From: Streptomyces fodineus
GTDB lineage: Bacteria > Actinomycetota > Actinomycetes > Streptomycetales > Streptomycetaceae
DNA length: 64,000 nt
Assembly: GCF_001735805.1 (NCBI RefSeq)
Contig: NZ_CP017248.1
Coordinates: 1,488,001-1,552,000 of the forward strand
Reading direction: 5' to 3'
The translations under genes were made by a program, and so were the position numbers. This document shows, one piece after another, positions 1-9,576 of this stretch. A model generated the notes under the pieces. It ran no database searches. It worked only from the letters and a program-made list of their open reading frames with translations, and had not been told where the DNA came from. Each line of letters begins with the position of its first letter. Within the stretch, counting starts at the first letter, position 1.

Positions 1-29
1 GGGCGCCGACCCCGCGGATTACGGAGGCC

Positions 30-935
30 TCACGCCTCCTGTGCCGCCCTGACCAGTGCCTGAAGCACCGGCAGGATCAGCGGATGCTCCTCGGCTCCGC
101 GCCGTACGGCGGCGAAGACGCGGCGGGTCGGGGCCACGCCGTCGACCGGGCGTACGACGACGCCGCTGAGGTCCATGCCGTTCAGCGCGGAGCGCGGGAC
201 GAGGGCCACGCCCGCGTCGGCCGAGGCGAGGGCGACGACGGCGCGGAAGTCGTCGGAGGAGTGTTCCAGGCGGGGCTGGAAGCCGGCGTTCTCGCAGGCG
301 AGGACGACCACGTCGTGGCACGGGTTGCCGGGGTACGGGCCGATCCAGGGGTCCTTGGCCAGCTCGGCGAGGGGTACCTCGGCGGCGTCGGCGAGGCGAT
401 GGCCGAGGGGGACGACCGCGTCGAACGGCTCGGCGTAGAGGGGGACATGGGCGAGCCGGGGGTCGTCGGCGGGCGGGGCGCCCCGGTACTCCACGGCGAC
501 CGCCACGTCGACCTGCCGGTCCAGCACCATGGGCAGGCTCGCGTCGCCCTCGGCGTCCTGGACGCGGATGCGGATACCGGGCGCGGTCTCGGCGAGCCGG
601 GCCACGGCCGGGGCCACGACCTGGGCGATGCCGGTGGCGAAGGCGGCCACGGTGACCGTGCCCGCCTCGCCGGAGCCGTAGGCGGCCAGCTCGGCCTCGG
701 CCCGCTCCAGCTGGGCGAGAACGGCGTTGGTGTGGCTGAGCAGGATCTCGCCGGCCGGGGTGAGCCGTACGCCCTTGGCGCCCCGCTCGACCAGCCGGTG
801 ACCGGTCTCCTGCTCCAGGGCCGTGAGCTGCTGGGAGACGGCCGAGGGGGTGAGATAGAGCGCGGCGGCTGCCGCCGTGACCGTGCGGTGGTCGGCCACC
901 GCACGGAGGATGTGGAGCCGCCGTGCCTCGATCAT
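30..935 (-). CDS. LysR family transcriptional regulator
   Basis: A 301-residue protein with a LysR-type winged helix-turn-helix at residues 1-60 (RRLHILRAVADHRTVTAAA, then SQQLTALEQETGHRLVERG). A periplasmic-binding-like effector domain fills the rest. Length is normal for the family. The ATG at 935 has no clear Shine-Dalgarno sequence. It lies 31 bases upstream of the kbl stop on the same strand, so its target is not obvious from divergence. By family it should bind a small metabolite and control a nearby operon, but the ligand cannot be read from sequence. Confidence 0.9.
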   Translation of the reverse strand: MIEARRLHILRAVADHRTVTAAAAALYLTPSAVSQQLTALEQETGHRLVERGAKGVRLTPAGEILLSHTNAVLAQLERAEAELAAYGSGEAGTVTVAAFATGIAQVVAPAVARLAETAPGIRIRVQDAEGDASLPMVLDRQVDVAVAVEYRGAPPADDPRLAHVPLYAEPFDAVVPLGHRLADAAEVPLAELAKDPWIGPYPGNPCHDVVVLACENAGFQPRLEHSSDDFRAVVALASADAGVALVPRSALNGMDLSGVVVRPVDGVAPTRRVFAAVRRGAEEHPLILPVLQALVRAAQEA

Positions 936-966
936 GCGGTCAAGTATCTCAAGCCGTCGGGGCTGG

Positions 967-2160
967 TCAGACCGCCAGCTCGGCGCGGGCTGCCACGAAG
1001 GCGTCGACCGCGCGGTCGACGTCCTCGGTGGAGTGTGCGGCGGACAGCTGGACGCGGATGCGGGCCTGGCCCTGCGGGACGACCGGGTAGGAGAAGCCGA
1101 TCACGTACACGCCCCGCTCCAGCAGCAGCTCGGCCATCCGGCCCGCCTTCGCCGCGTCGCCGATCATGACGGGGGCGATGGCGTGGTCGCCGGGGAGGAT
1201 GTCGAAGCCCTCCTCGGTCATCCGGCGGCGGAACAGCGCGGTGTTCTCGTTCAGCCGCACGCGCAGGTCGTCGGCGGACTCCAGCAGGTCGAGGACCTTC
1301 AGGGAGGCGGCGGCGATCACCGGGGCGAGGGTGTTGGAGAACAGGTACGGGCGGGAGCGCTGGCGCAGCAGGGCGACGATCTCGGCGCGGGCGGCGACAT
1401 AGCCGCCGGAGGCGCCTCCGAGGGCCTTGCCGAGGGTGCCGGTGATGATGTCGACGCGGTCCATGACGCCGTGCAGCTCGGGGGTGCCGCGGCCGGTCGG
1501 GCCGACGAAGCCGACGGCGTGCGAGTCGTCGACCATGACCATCGCGTCGTAGCGGTCGGCGAGGTCGCAGATCTCCCGCAGCGGGGCCACATAGCCGTCC
1601 ATGGAGAACACGCCGTCGGTGACGATCAGCCGCCGCCGCGCGTCGGACGCCTCCTTGAGCTTCGCCTCCAGGTCGGCGAGGTCGCGGTTGGCGTAGCGGA
1701 AGCGGCGGGCCTTGGACAGGCGGATGCCGTCGATGATGGAGGCGTGGTTGAGGGCGTCGGAGATCACCGCGTCCTCCTCGCCGAGCAGGGTCTCGAAGAC
1801 ACCGCCGTTGGCGTCGAAGCAGGAGGAGTACAGGATCGTGTCCTCCTGGCCGAGGAACGCCGACAGCCGGGCCTCCAGCTCCTTGTGCACCTCCTGGGTG
1901 CCGCAGATGAAGCGCACGGAGGCCATGCCGTAGCCCCAGCGGTCCAGGGCCTGGTGGGCGGCGGCGATCACCTCGGGGTGGTCGGCGAGGCCGAGGTAGT
2001 TGTTGGCGCAGAAGTTGAGGACCTCGCCGGGGCGGCCGCCGGCGGTGACGTCGACGGTCGCGGACTGCGGGCTGCCGATGACCCGCTCGGGCTTGTGCAG
2101 TCCGGCGGCGCGGATCTCGTCGAGGGTGGCGCGCAGGTCGTCGCGGACAGAGTTGAACAT
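967..2160 (-). CDS. kbl: Glycine C-acetyltransferase (2-amino-3-ketobutyrate CoA ligase)
   Basis: A 397-residue PLP enzyme of the alpha-oxoamine synthase family, which cleaves 2-amino-3-ketobutyrate with CoA to glycine and acetyl-CoA. Visible marks are the N-terminal [12 protein letters not shown], the [10 protein letters not shown] stretch that binds the PLP ring, and [13 protein letters not shown] holding the Schiff-base lysine. Length matches Escherichia coli Kbl. The start MFNSVRDD is preceded by GGAG at good spacing; an in-frame ATG 12 bases upstream is less well placed. It follows tdh by 71 bases on the same strand, giving the classic two-step threonine degradation operon. Confidence 0.95.
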   Translation of the reverse strand: MFNSVRDDLRATLDEIRAAGLHKPERVIGSPQSATVDVTAGGRPGEVLNFCANNYLGLADHPEVIAAAHQALDRWGYGMASVRFICGTQEVHKELEARLSAFLGQEDTILYSSCFDANGGVFETLLGEEDAVISDALNHASIIDGIRLSKARRFRYANRDLADLEAKLKEASDARRRLIVTDGVFSMDGYVAPLREICDLADRYDAMVMVDDSHAVGFVGPTGRGTPELHGVMDRVDIITGTLGKALGGASGGYVAARAEIVALLRQRSRPYLFSNTLAPVIAAASLKVLDLLESADDLRVRLNENTALFRRRMTEEGFDILPGDHAIAPVMIGDAAKAGRMAELLLERGVYVIGFSYPVVPQGQARIRVQLSAAHSTEDVDRAVDAFVAARAELAV

Positions 2161-2231
2161 GAGGTGCTCCATCAAGTGCAGGGGGCGAGTGAGTCGAAGG
2201 CGCGCGCCCCGGAGGCGAACCGAGCCGGAAA

Positions 2232-3260
2232 TCAAACAGTCCAGTCCAGAATGACCTTGCCGCCCTTGCCGCTCGCGGCGTCGGCGAAGGCCGCCTCGAA
2301 GTCGCGGTAGCCGTACCGGCCGGTGATCACGGGGGCGAGGTCCAGGCCGCCCTCCAGCAGCACCGACATCGCGTACCAGGTCTCGAACATCTCGCGGCCG
2401 TAGATGCCCTTGATGGTGATCATCGAGGTGACGATCCGGGACCAGTCGACCGCGAACTCCTGCGCGGGCAGGCCCAGCATGGCGATCCGGCCGCCGTGGG
2501 TCATGTTGGCGATCATGTCCCGCATGGCCTCGGCGCGGCCGGACATCTCCAGGCCGATGTCGAAGCCCTCGCGCAGGCCCAGCTCCCGCTGGCCGTCGGC
2601 GATCGACGACTCGGCGACGTTCAGGGCGAGGCTGACCCCTATCTTGCGGGCCAGCTCCAGGCGTTCCTCGCTGACGTCGGTGATGACGACGTTGCGGGCA
2701 CCGGCGTGCCGGGCCACGGCGGCGGCCATCAGGCCGATCGGGCCCGCGCCGGTGATCAGGACGTCCTCGCCGACCAGCGGGAAGGACAGCGCGGTGTGCA
2801 CGGCGTTGCCGAACGGGTCGAAGATCGCGGCCACGTCGAGGTCCACGGGGACGCGGTGCACCCAGACGTTGCTCGCGGGCAGGGCGACGTACTCGGCGAA
2901 CGCGCCGTCGCGGCCGACGCCGAGGCCGACGGTGGCCCGGCACAGGTGGCGGCGGCCGGCCAGGCAGTTGCGGCACTTGCCGCACACCAGATGGCCCTCG
3001 CCGCTGACCCGGTCTCCTATCCGGATGTCGGCCACGTCCCGGCCGGTCTCGACGACCTGGCCGACGAACTCGTGCCCGACCACGAGCGGGGTGCGGATCG
3101 CCTGCTGCGCCCAGCCGTCCCAGGCCCGGATGTGCAGGTCGGTGCCGCAGATACCGGTCCGCATGACCTTGATCAGTACGTCACCCGGGCCGATCTCGGG
3201 CTCCGGGACGTCCGTCAGCCAGAGCCCGGGCTCCGCCTTCTCCTTGACCAGCGCCTTCAC
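2232..3260 (-). CDS. tdh: L-threonine 3-dehydrogenase
   Basis: A 342-residue zinc-dependent medium-chain dehydrogenase that oxidises L-threonine to 2-amino-3-ketobutyrate for the adjacent Kbl. Seen are the catalytic zinc site ([15 protein letters not shown]), a structural zinc cluster of four cysteines ([15 protein letters not shown]) and the Rossmann [10 protein letters not shown] motif near residue 170. The GTG at 3260 follows AGGAG; an upstream ATG would add 19 residues unlike the family. Length equals E. coli Tdh. It is the promoter-proximal gene of the tdh-kbl pair. Confidence 0.95.
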   Translation of the reverse strand: MKALVKEKAEPGLWLTDVPEPEIGPGDVLIKVMRTGICGTDLHIRAWDGWAQQAIRTPLVVGHEFVGQVVETGRDVADIRIGDRVSGEGHLVCGKCRNCLAGRRHLCRATVGLGVGRDGAFAEYVALPASNVWVHRVPVDLDVAAIFDPFGNAVHTALSFPLVGEDVLITGAGPIGLMAAAVARHAGARNVVITDVSEERLELARKIGVSLALNVAESSIADGQRELGLREGFDIGLEMSGRAEAMRDMIANMTHGGRIAMLGLPAQEFAVDWSRIVTSMITIKGIYGREMFETWYAMSVLLEGGLDLAPVITGRYGYRDFEAAFADAASGKGGKVILDWTV

Positions 3261-3327
3261 GCGTGCGGCTCCTGTGGGTGAGATCCCGGCCCGCGGGCAG
3301 ACGTAAGGAGCCCGCACCGGGTCAGAG

Positions 3328-3341
3328 GGGTGAAATCACCC
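3328..3341. promoter_or_regulatory. Short inverted repeat upstream of tdh
   Basis: GGGTGA-aa-TCACCC forms a perfect 6-bp-arm palindrome 68 bases upstream of the tdh GTG, within the 189-base gap to the conservon GAF gene. It could be an operator for tdh-kbl. No regulator is proven, and a 12-base palindrome can arise by chance at this GC content. Confidence 0.3.
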
Positions 3342-3449
3342 TGCAATCTGCCGTATGCGCGGGCGCGGGTCCATCGAGCTTTTCTTAACCGCCGCCTCAG
3401 CTTTGCTTCACGCCGCAGGTACCGGAGGTGGCGGGCCTGCCGTGGTCCA

Positions 3450-4025
3450 TCACAGGGGCAGACCGTCCTCGGCGCTTCGTTCGAGGCGTACGACGAGCTC
3501 GGCGGCCAGCGCCTTGATGGTGTCCAGACCCGTTCGGCCCCACACCCGGGGCTCGGTGTCGGACGCGCACACGGTGCCGAGCGCCATGCCGGAGCTGTCG
3601 ATGAGCGGCGCGCCGAGATAGGAGCGGATGCCGTACTCGTCCACGACCGGGTTCCCGGCGAACCGCGGATAGTCGCGGACGTCCTCCAGCACCAGGGCCT
3701 TGCGCCGGACCACCACATGGGGGCAGAACCCGTGGTCGCGGGGCAGGACCCGGCCGAACTCCGGCCTGCTGCCGTCCTCGCGGACGACGGGCGCGGCGAC
3801 GGGGACGCTGAGGCCCGCGAAGAACTGGTGGTCCTCGCCGATGAAGTTGACCATGGCGTAGGGCGCGCCGGTGAGCCGGGCGAGATGGTCCGCGAAGGCG
3901 TCCAGCGCCGGGTCGGGTCCGTCCACCAGGCCGAGCAGGCGCAATCGGTGGACGCGGGCGGGGGCCTCCCGGTCCTCGGGGGTGAGCAGCAGACCCCGGA
4001 CCGGCCGGGGCGGCTCGTAGGTCAT
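3450..4025 (-). CDS. GAF domain protein of the conservon
   Basis: A 191-residue soluble protein. Residues about 40-170 read as a GAF domain (FADHLARLTGAPYAMVNFIGED at the start, GAPLIDSSGMALGTVCASDTEP near the end), a fold that binds cyclic nucleotides, haem or other small ligands. It lies 61 bases after cvnD and completes the operon, in the slot where other conservons carry a cytochrome P450 or an extra regulator. It probably feeds or reads the CvnA-D complex; the ligand is unknown. Two internal cysteines (FCPHV, VCASD) could bind a cofactor, but this is speculative. Confidence 0.8.
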   Translation of the reverse strand: MTYEPPRPVRGLLLTPEDREAPARVHRLRLLGLVDGPDPALDAFADHLARLTGAPYAMVNFIGEDHQFFAGLSVPVAAPVVREDGSRPEFGRVLPRDHGFCPHVVVRRKALVLEDVRDYPRFAGNPVVDEYGIRSYLGAPLIDSSGMALGTVCASDTEPRVWGRTGLDTIKALAAELVVRLERSAEDGLPL

Positions 4026-4086
4026 GGCCGGGCTCCAGCGCTGTGGACGTACCTCATATGGCGGCTCCGTGGACGGTCGGGCGGGA

Positions 4087-4686
4087 TCACCTGTGGGCGC
4101 CGTGGCTCGGCGCGGTCGCCGGGGCGTGGGCGAGGAGGTGGCGTACCAGGGTGAGCAGGGTCTGCACGCCGGAGCTGGAGATCCGGGCGTCGCAGCGGAC
4201 GACGGGGACCGCGGGGTCCAGGTCGATGGCGGAACGCACCTCGTCGGGGTCGTAACGGTAGGAGCCGTCGAACTCGTTGACGGCGATGATGAAGCCGAGG
4301 CCGCGTTCCTCGAAGAAGTCCACGGCGGCGAAACAGTCCTGCAGCCGGCGGGTGTCGGCGAGGATCACCGCGCCGAGGGCGCCCTCGGACAGCTCGTCCC
4401 ACATGAACCAGAACCGCTCCTGCCCCGGCGTGCCGAACAGATACAGCACATGGTCCGGATCGAGGGTGATCCGGCCGAAGTCCATGGCGACCGTCGTCTC
4501 CATCTTGTTCTCGACGCCGTAGAGACTGTCGGTGCCGACGCTGACCGTGGTGAGCAGTTCCTCCGTGCTGAGCGGCGCGATCTCGCTGACCGCGCCCACG
4601 AAGGTGGTCTTGCCCACCCCGAAGCCGCCGGCCACCAGGATCTTCAGCGCGGTGGGGAACGGGTCAGAGCTGTCGTCGTAGTCCAT
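4087..4686 (-). CDS. Conservon small GTP-binding protein CvnD
   Basis: A 199-residue Ras-like GTPase of the Streptomyces conservon type (MglA-related). The P-loop GGFGVGKTTFVG lies at residues 16-27. The switch II region is GTPGQERFWFMW, in place of DxxGQ, and the base-recognition motif is the divergent NEFDG. These changes are usual in CvnD proteins. It overlaps cvnC by 23 bases, implying coupled translation. By family it associates at the membrane with CvnA, CvnB and CvnC in a complex compared with eukaryotic G-protein-coupled signalling. Confidence 0.92.
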   Translation of the reverse strand: MDYDDSSDPFPTALKILVAGGFGVGKTTFVGAVSEIAPLSTEELLTTVSVGTDSLYGVENKMETTVAMDFGRITLDPDHVLYLFGTPGQERFWFMWDELSEGALGAVILADTRRLQDCFAAVDFFEERGLGFIIAVNEFDGSYRYDPDEVRSAIDLDPAVPVVRCDARISSSGVQTLLTLVRHLLAHAPATAPSHGAHR

Positions 4687-5041
4687 CGAGCACTGCCTCC
4701 AGCAGAGACCGGTCAGTGGGTGTGTGGTGGAAGACGGGCGGCTTGGTGGTCAGCGCCCCGCAGTCGACGAGGTCGGAGAGCAGCACCTTGGTGACCGCGG
4801 CGGGCAGTTTCAGATGCGCGGCGATCTCGGCGACCGAGACGGGCGCCCGGCACAGGTCGAGCGCCTGGGCGTGCTCGGGGCCGAGATAGCCGAGCGGGGT
4901 GACGCCGGTGGCCATCACCTGCGACATCAGGTCCAGGGCGATGCTGGGCTCGGTGCGTCCGTTGCTGACGGTGAACGGGCGCACCAGCCGTCCGGCCGCG
5001 TCGTCCAGCCAGGGCCCGTCGCCGGCTGTGGCCACGCTCAA
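4664..5041 (-). CDS. Conservon DUF742 protein CvnC
   Basis: A 125-residue DUF742 protein. It has the family core LVRPFTVSNGRTEP near residue 18 and a winged-helix-like C-terminal half (VSVAEIAAHLKLPAAVTKVL). Its start overlaps the cvnB stop as ATGA and its end overlaps cvnD, as is usual in conservons. The biochemical role of DUF742 is not settled; it is regarded as an adaptor of the CvnA-D complex. Confidence 0.92.
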   Translation of the reverse strand: MSVATAGDGPWLDDAAGRLVRPFTVSNGRTEPSIALDLMSQVMATGVTPLGYLGPEHAQALDLCRAPVSVAEIAAHLKLPAAVTKVLLSDLVDCGALTTKPPVFHHTPTDRSLLEAVLDGLRRQL

Positions 5042-5472
5042 GGCCTCGTCGCCGTGGGTTCGACGGGGTGCTGGCGGGGCGCGGTCACCAGGTAGGGGCG
5101 GACGCTCTTGACGAGCATCGCCATCTCGTAGCCCAGGACGGCCGCGTCGGCCTCGCGCCCCGCGAGCACGGCGAGGCAGGTGCCGGAGCCGGCGGTGGTG
5201 ACGAACAGCAGGGTCGAGTCGAGCTCGACGACGACCTGGCGGACGTCCCCGCCGTCGCCGAACCGGATGCCCGCGCTGCGGCCGAGCGAGTACAGGCCGG
5301 AGGCCAGGGCGGCCATGTGGTCGGCGCTGTCGATGTCGAGGCCGTGCACGGACTTCACCAGTCCGTCGCAGGACAGGAGCACCGCGCTGGTGGTGTGCGG
5401 TACGCGCTGCACGAGGCCGCTCAGCAGCCAGTCGAGGTCGGATGCGTGGGCGGTCGGCGCATCGCTCGCCAT
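5038..5472 (-). CDS. Conservon roadblock/LC7 protein CvnB
   Basis: A 144-residue roadblock/LC7 (MglB-like) protein. Conserved stretches are LDWLLSGLVQRVPHTTSAVL, SCDGLVKS and DSADHMAALASGLYSLGRS. The start at 5472 is supported by AAGGAG; the open frame continues upstream into proline-rich sequence with no homology. Roadblock proteins often regulate Ras-like GTPases, so the partner here is probably CvnD. Confidence 0.92.
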   Translation of the reverse strand: MASDAPTAHASDLDWLLSGLVQRVPHTTSAVLLSCDGLVKSVHGLDIDSADHMAALASGLYSLGRSAGIRFGDGGDVRQVVVELDSTLLFVTTAGSGTCLAVLAGREADAAVLGYEMAMLVKSVRPYLVTAPRQHPVEPTATRP

Positions 5473-5560
5473 GGTGGATCGACTCCTTGGGGTATCTGCG
5501 GGAGCGCGGGCTGGGGGGTGGCTGGTAGGTGGTGGGGGTGGGTGTGTACGGTGCGGGCGG

Positions 5561-7885
5561 TCAGCCGGCCGGGGCGCTCCCGTCGGGCCGGCCGGCGCCA
5601 CGGGCACCGTCGGATGCGGGCGCATGGGCGCGCCCCTGGGGTATGGGGGGCGGGTCCATATGGTCCGCGCCCATGTGGTCTGCGTTCCTGTGTTCTGAGC
5701 CCATATGACCGGTGCGCATGTGCGCCGGGTCGGTGAACTGCGGTGCGCCATAAGAGAGGTGATGACTCGACAGGGGCGCGGTGGTGTCCCTGTGGGCGGG
5801 CTCCATGTGGGCCGCGTCCATGTGGGCTGAGCCCAGGTGGTCGGTGTCCATGTCCAGGTGGGTGGGCTCCTGGCTCTCCAGGTGCTGCTGCGCCTCGGCG
5901 AGTCCGATGCCGCGCTGGAAGGCCGCCATCAGCCCCGGGTCGTGGCCCGGGACGGTGTCGTCGTCCTGGCGGGGTGCGGGGCCGCCGCGCAGCTGGGGGA
6001 CGATGTGCTCCTGGGCGCGGCGGCGGGGCAGTCGGGGCTTGTCGACGGTGCCCGTGCGGGGCGTGGGCAGGGTGCCCGCGTGCGCCTCGACCGCCGTGCG
6101 GTCCTCGGCGCTGATGCCGGGCCGTGCCTCGGCGGGGTTGAGCCGGTCCTGCCGGGTGTCGCGCACGGGAAGCGGCGCCGGGGCACCTCCGCGCCCTGCG
6201 TCACCGCTCTCGCCGCCACGCCGCCCGGCCCCGCCGTCGGCGCCGCGCCGCCCGCTGCCGCGCTGGGCGTGCCGCCTGCGCCCGGTCACCGGGGGCTGCC
6301 CGGCACCTGGACCCTCCTCGCCCCGGGAGCCGGCGTCGTGCCCGGAGCCGACCTCGGTCGCGGAGGCCGCTTCGGCACCTGCCGCCTGGGTCCCCGGCCC
6401 GGTACCGCCATACGCGGGGGCCGGCCCCCCGGACCGCACTCCCGCCGCGGGCACTGGAGCCGGTCCCGGCACAGGCCCCGGCGCCTGTGCGGGCTCGTGC
6501 ACCCCGTGACCCTGCCCAAGCTCCTGGCCATGCCCACCAGTCCGGCCCGGGCCCTGGCCGTGCCCGCCGGCCTGACCCTGCATCCGCACCTGGGGGGACG
6601 CGCCGGTGTCCGCCGGCCCCTGCGGCCCGGGTACGCCCGCCCCGGCGCCGGCACCGGTGTCCGCGCCGGCCGCCCCTGGTGCCGTACCCAACAGGGCCTG
6701 CGGGACGACGAGTACGGCCTGCACACCGCCGTAGATGTTGGTCTGCAGGCGCACATGAATGCTGTGCCTGCGGGCGAGTTGGGAGACGACGTAGAGGCCG
6801 ATGCGGCCGTCGGCCAGCAGGCTGGCGACGTTGACCTGGTCCGGGTCGGCGAGCAGGGCGTTCATCCGGTTCTGTTCGCCGACGGGCATGCCGAGCCCGC
6901 GGTCCTCGACCTCCACGGCGAGGCCGGAGGTGACGAGGTTGGCGCGCAGCAGCACCTGGGTGTGCGGGGCGGAGAACACCGAGGCGTTCTCGATGAGTTC
7001 GGCGAGCAGATGGATGACGTCGGCGACGGCGTGACCGCGCAGTTCGCCGTCGATCGGCGGCACGAGTTTGACCCTGGAGTACTGCTCGACCTCCGCGATG
7101 GCCGAGCGCAGCACCTCGGTCATGCTGACCGGGTTGCTCCACTGGCGCCGGGAGACGGCGCCGCCGAGCACGGCCAGGTTCTCGGCGTGCCGCCGGATGC
7201 GGGTGGCCAGGTGGTCCACGTGGAACAGGCCCTTGAGCAGGTCGGGGTCCTCGATCTCGTTCTCGAGGTCGTCGAGGATCGAGATCTCCCGGTGCACCAG
7301 CGACTGGAGCCGGCGCGCGAGGTTGACGAAGACCTCCAGCTTCTGCTCGCTGCCCGCCTGGCTGGAGAGCTGGGCGGCGCGTACGACGGCGGTGACGGCG
7401 CCGTCGTACGCGCGGGCCAGGTCGGCGGCGAGCAGTTCGAAGTCGTCGGCGTCCTCCGGCGGGCGGCGGCGCGGCCCACGCGGCGGCGGTGTCTCCCCCT
7501 GGCGCAGCGCGTCGACGAGCGCGTGCAGGTCGGCCTCGCCGCGTGCGGCGGTACGGCGCAGGGCGTCGACGCGGTCGGAGACCGAGCGGGCGGCCCGGTC
7601 GGCGGCCACGGCGGCGATGAGGATCCCGGCGACGGTCACGGTGACCGCTCCGGCGAGCACGGCCCAGAGCGTGGGGCCGGTGCGGGCGCCGGTGGAGCGG
7701 ATGCTGAACAACACCGCCGCCGTCGCGCTGAGCGCGACCGCGAGCGGCGGCAGCACCGCGAGCCGCATGAGCTGAGGCCGTATGTGCGTTTCGGGCAGTG
7801 CGGGAGCGGGTCGGGCGACCGGTCGCCCGTGCCGGCCGCCCTCCCGGCGGTCGGCTCGGGTGGCCGGTGCTCGGAGGTGAGACAT
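5561..7885 (-). CDS. Conservon sensor histidine kinase CvnA with His/Met-rich tail
   Basis: A 774-residue membrane ATPase. Two transmembrane helices (about residues 39-93) flank a very short outside loop, followed by a HAMP-like helix, a dimerisation region (LARRLQSLVHREISILDDLE) and a HATPase_c domain with N-box ELIENASVFS and G-box DRGLGM. After about residue 430 the protein is a long low-complexity Gly/Pro/Ala region. It ends in a segment rich in histidine and methionine with recurring AHM, DHM and EH units. GAGGA supports the ATG at 7885; a GTG at 8002 would add 39 residues without a ribosome site. It heads the cvnA-B-C-D-GAF operon. Confidence 0.9.
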   Translation of the reverse strand: MSHLRAPATRADRREGGRHGRPVARPAPALPETHIRPQLMRLAVLPPLAVALSATAAVLFSIRSTGARTGPTLWAVLAGAVTVTVAGILIAAVAADRAARSVSDRVDALRRTAARGEADLHALVDALRQGETPPPRGPRRRPPEDADDFELLAADLARAYDGAVTAVVRAAQLSSQAGSEQKLEVFVNLARRLQSLVHREISILDDLENEIEDPDLLKGLFHVDHLATRIRRHAENLAVLGGAVSRRQWSNPVSMTEVLRSAIAEVEQYSRVKLVPPIDGELRGHAVADVIHLLAELIENASVFSAPHTQVLLRANLVTSGLAVEVEDRGLGMPVGEQNRMNALLADPDQVNVASLLADGRIGLYVVSQLARRHSIHVRLQTNIYGGVQAVLVVPQALLGTAPGAAGADTGAGAGAGVPGPQGPADTGASPQVRMQGQAGGHGQGPGRTGGHGQELGQGHGVHEPAQAPGPVPGPAPVPAAGVRSGGPAPAYGGTGPGTQAAGAEAASATEVGSGHDAGSRGEEGPGAGQPPVTGRRRHAQRGSGRRGADGGAGRRGGESGDAGRGGAPAPLPVRDTRQDRLNPAEARPGISAEDRTAVEAHAGTLPTPRTGTVDKPRLPRRRAQEHIVPQLRGGPAPRQDDDTVPGHDPGLMAAFQRGIGLAEAQQHLESQEPTHLDMDTDHLGSAHMDAAHMEPAHRDTTAPLSSHHLSYGAPQFTDPAHMRTGHMGSEHRNADHMGADHMDPPPIPQGRAHAPASDGARGAGRPDGSAPAG

Positions 7886-8330
7886 CTGCGTCCTCGTACT
7901 GGTCCGTCGGGCCCCTTCCTCACGCGGAGCGCGAGGCGGGCATACGTCATCGTCGTGTCGGCCGAGAAACCGGCGGAACCGGCCGCGCGACGCGACGGAC
8001 ACTCACAGTAGTTGCTTGCGCATCACGTGCGGCGGGCAGTTGACAAACTCCCCCGAGGAGCGTCCCACTCTGGTATGAAGCGTCGTACGACAGACCGATA
8101 ACCCGGCCGGACACCCCACGATCGAGGCGAAAGAGGCCGATACGACCTGGTCAAAACCGGTCACGAAAGGAAGGCGGCGAGCGGCGGGCAGACCTCCGCC
8201 GGCCCTCGCCTCGCGCTCGGTTCACGGCGGTCGCCGGTCCGCCCGCCACCACACGGCACGCCTCGACGGGCGACACCGACCACCCCGTACATCACGGAGA
8301 GTGTCAGCCTTGGCCCGACCTTCGCCGGGG
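7886..8330. other. Intergenic region between MFS gene and conservon
   Basis: No convincing gene. It should hold the cvnA promoter, since both flanking genes read on the minus strand. A direct repeat GGTCA-aaacc-GGTCA lies near 8150. On the minus strand TTGTCA near 8050 could be a -35 element, but I do not see a strong -10 partner. Confidence 0.5.
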
Positions 8331-9575
8331 TCAGGCCCGTCGGACGAGTTCGGACGTCATCGGCTGTCCGGCTCGACCGTGACCACGGCCGGTACCCCGG
8401 CGCCGGCCCGCAGCGGCGAGGGGCAGGAGCACCAGGCCGCTCACGGCGCCCAGCACGAGGAACGGCAGTCGGTCGGTCACCGCATAGAGGGCCATGCCGA
8501 TGAAGGGGCCGATGACGTTGCCGATGTCCGAGACCAGGCCGAACAGGCCGAAGGCCTTGCCGTCGTCCGCGGCGACGGCCTTCAGCTCGACGATCCCGCG
8601 CCGCGTGGTGAGGAAGAGCATCGCGTAACCGAACATGTAGACCATGAAGCTCGCGGCGACCGCCACGACGTCGGCGCTGACGGCCATGGCGCACAGGCCG
8701 ACGGCCGTGAGACCCAGTCCGAGCGCGGCGAGGGTCCGCAGCGGCGGCGTGTACCGGCCCAGGAGCCGCATCGCCAGGCCCGAGACGGCCAGTCCGGCGA
8801 CGAAGACGGCCGAGATCGCCGTGCGTGCCGACGCGTGCGTTCCGGTGCTGAGGTAGACCGGCAGGACCGGTTCGAGCGCCGAGTACACCACGAAGGTGAA
8901 CATGTCCAGCCCGCCGAGCAGGAGGGCCCACACCCACCACCGGACCGGTGCGGTCCCGGCCGCGGAGGCATCGGCGGCGGGGACGGCGTCCGGCTCTTCC
9001 CGGGGGCCGCTGTCGGACTCCGGCCCGGGAATGGCCCGTACGAGTCCGACAGCCGTCACCGCGGTCACCGCGGCGCCCGTGAGGAACAGCCCCGTCAGGC
9101 CGGCGGGCACGGCCACTCCGGCGATCAGCGGCCCGAGGAGGAACCCGGCCACCGCGGCGGACCCGAAGTTGCCCATCATCCTGCTGGTCGAGATCCCGTG
9201 CCGCCGGCACAGCGCCGCCATGCCGACGTAGAGAGCCGGGGTCACCAGTCCCTCCCCGATCCCCCAGCACGCACGTGCGGCCAGCAGGGTGAGAGTGTCC
9301 CGGGCCAGGGCCGTGAGGACGATACCGGCCGTGGCGGTGAGCATGGACAGCATCGCGACGCGGTCCGCCCGCCACCTGTCGACCCACCATCCGCCGACCG
9401 GCTGGGCGAGCGTCTTGGCCCCGGCGAACAGTGCGAAGGTCAGCGCGACGACGAACGGGGCGGCCCCGACCCGGTGTTGCAGGTCCGGCACGAACGGAAT
9501 CATCACCGTGTACGACGCATTGACGCTGACGACGGCCGTCAGAAGCAGCGCGGCACGGCCCCGGCCGGGTCCCAT
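8331..9575 (-). CDS. Major facilitator superfamily transporter
   Basis: A 414-residue membrane protein with about 12 hydrophobic helices and the loop 2-3 motif A region (GGWWVDRWRADRVAML) typical of drug-proton antiporters. A central loop near residues 195-210 is acidic and polar. The ATG at 9575 has GGAG close upstream. It begins two bases after the stop of a remnant on the same strand, so it may once have been the second gene of an operon. The substrate is unknown; an efflux role is only a family-level guess. Confidence 0.85.
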   Translation of the reverse strand: MGPGRGRAALLLTAVVSVNASYTVMIPFVPDLQHRVGAAPFVVALTFALFAGAKTLAQPVGGWWVDRWRADRVAMLSMLTATAGIVLTALARDTLTLLAARACWGIGEGLVTPALYVGMAALCRRHGISTSRMMGNFGSAAVAGFLLGPLIAGVAVPAGLTGLFLTGAAVTAVTAVGLVRAIPGPESDSGPREEPDAVPAADASAAGTAPVRWWVWALLLGGLDMFTFVVYSALEPVLPVYLSTGTHASARTAISAVFVAGLAVSGLAMRLLGRYTPPLRTLAALGLGLTAVGLCAMAVSADVVAVAASFMVYMFGYAMLFLTTRRGIVELKAVAADDGKAFGLFGLVSDIGNVIGPFIGMALYAVTDRLPFLVLGAVSGLVLLPLAAAGRRRGTGRGHGRAGQPMTSELVRRA

Positions 9576-9576
9576 C

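Noticed and set aside
5837..8011. A 724-codon plus-strand open frame opposite the sensor kinase gene
   Set aside because: It is the antisense of cvnA third-position GC bias. The translation is Gly/Ala/Arg/Asp-rich without domains, while the minus strand has clear kinase motifs.
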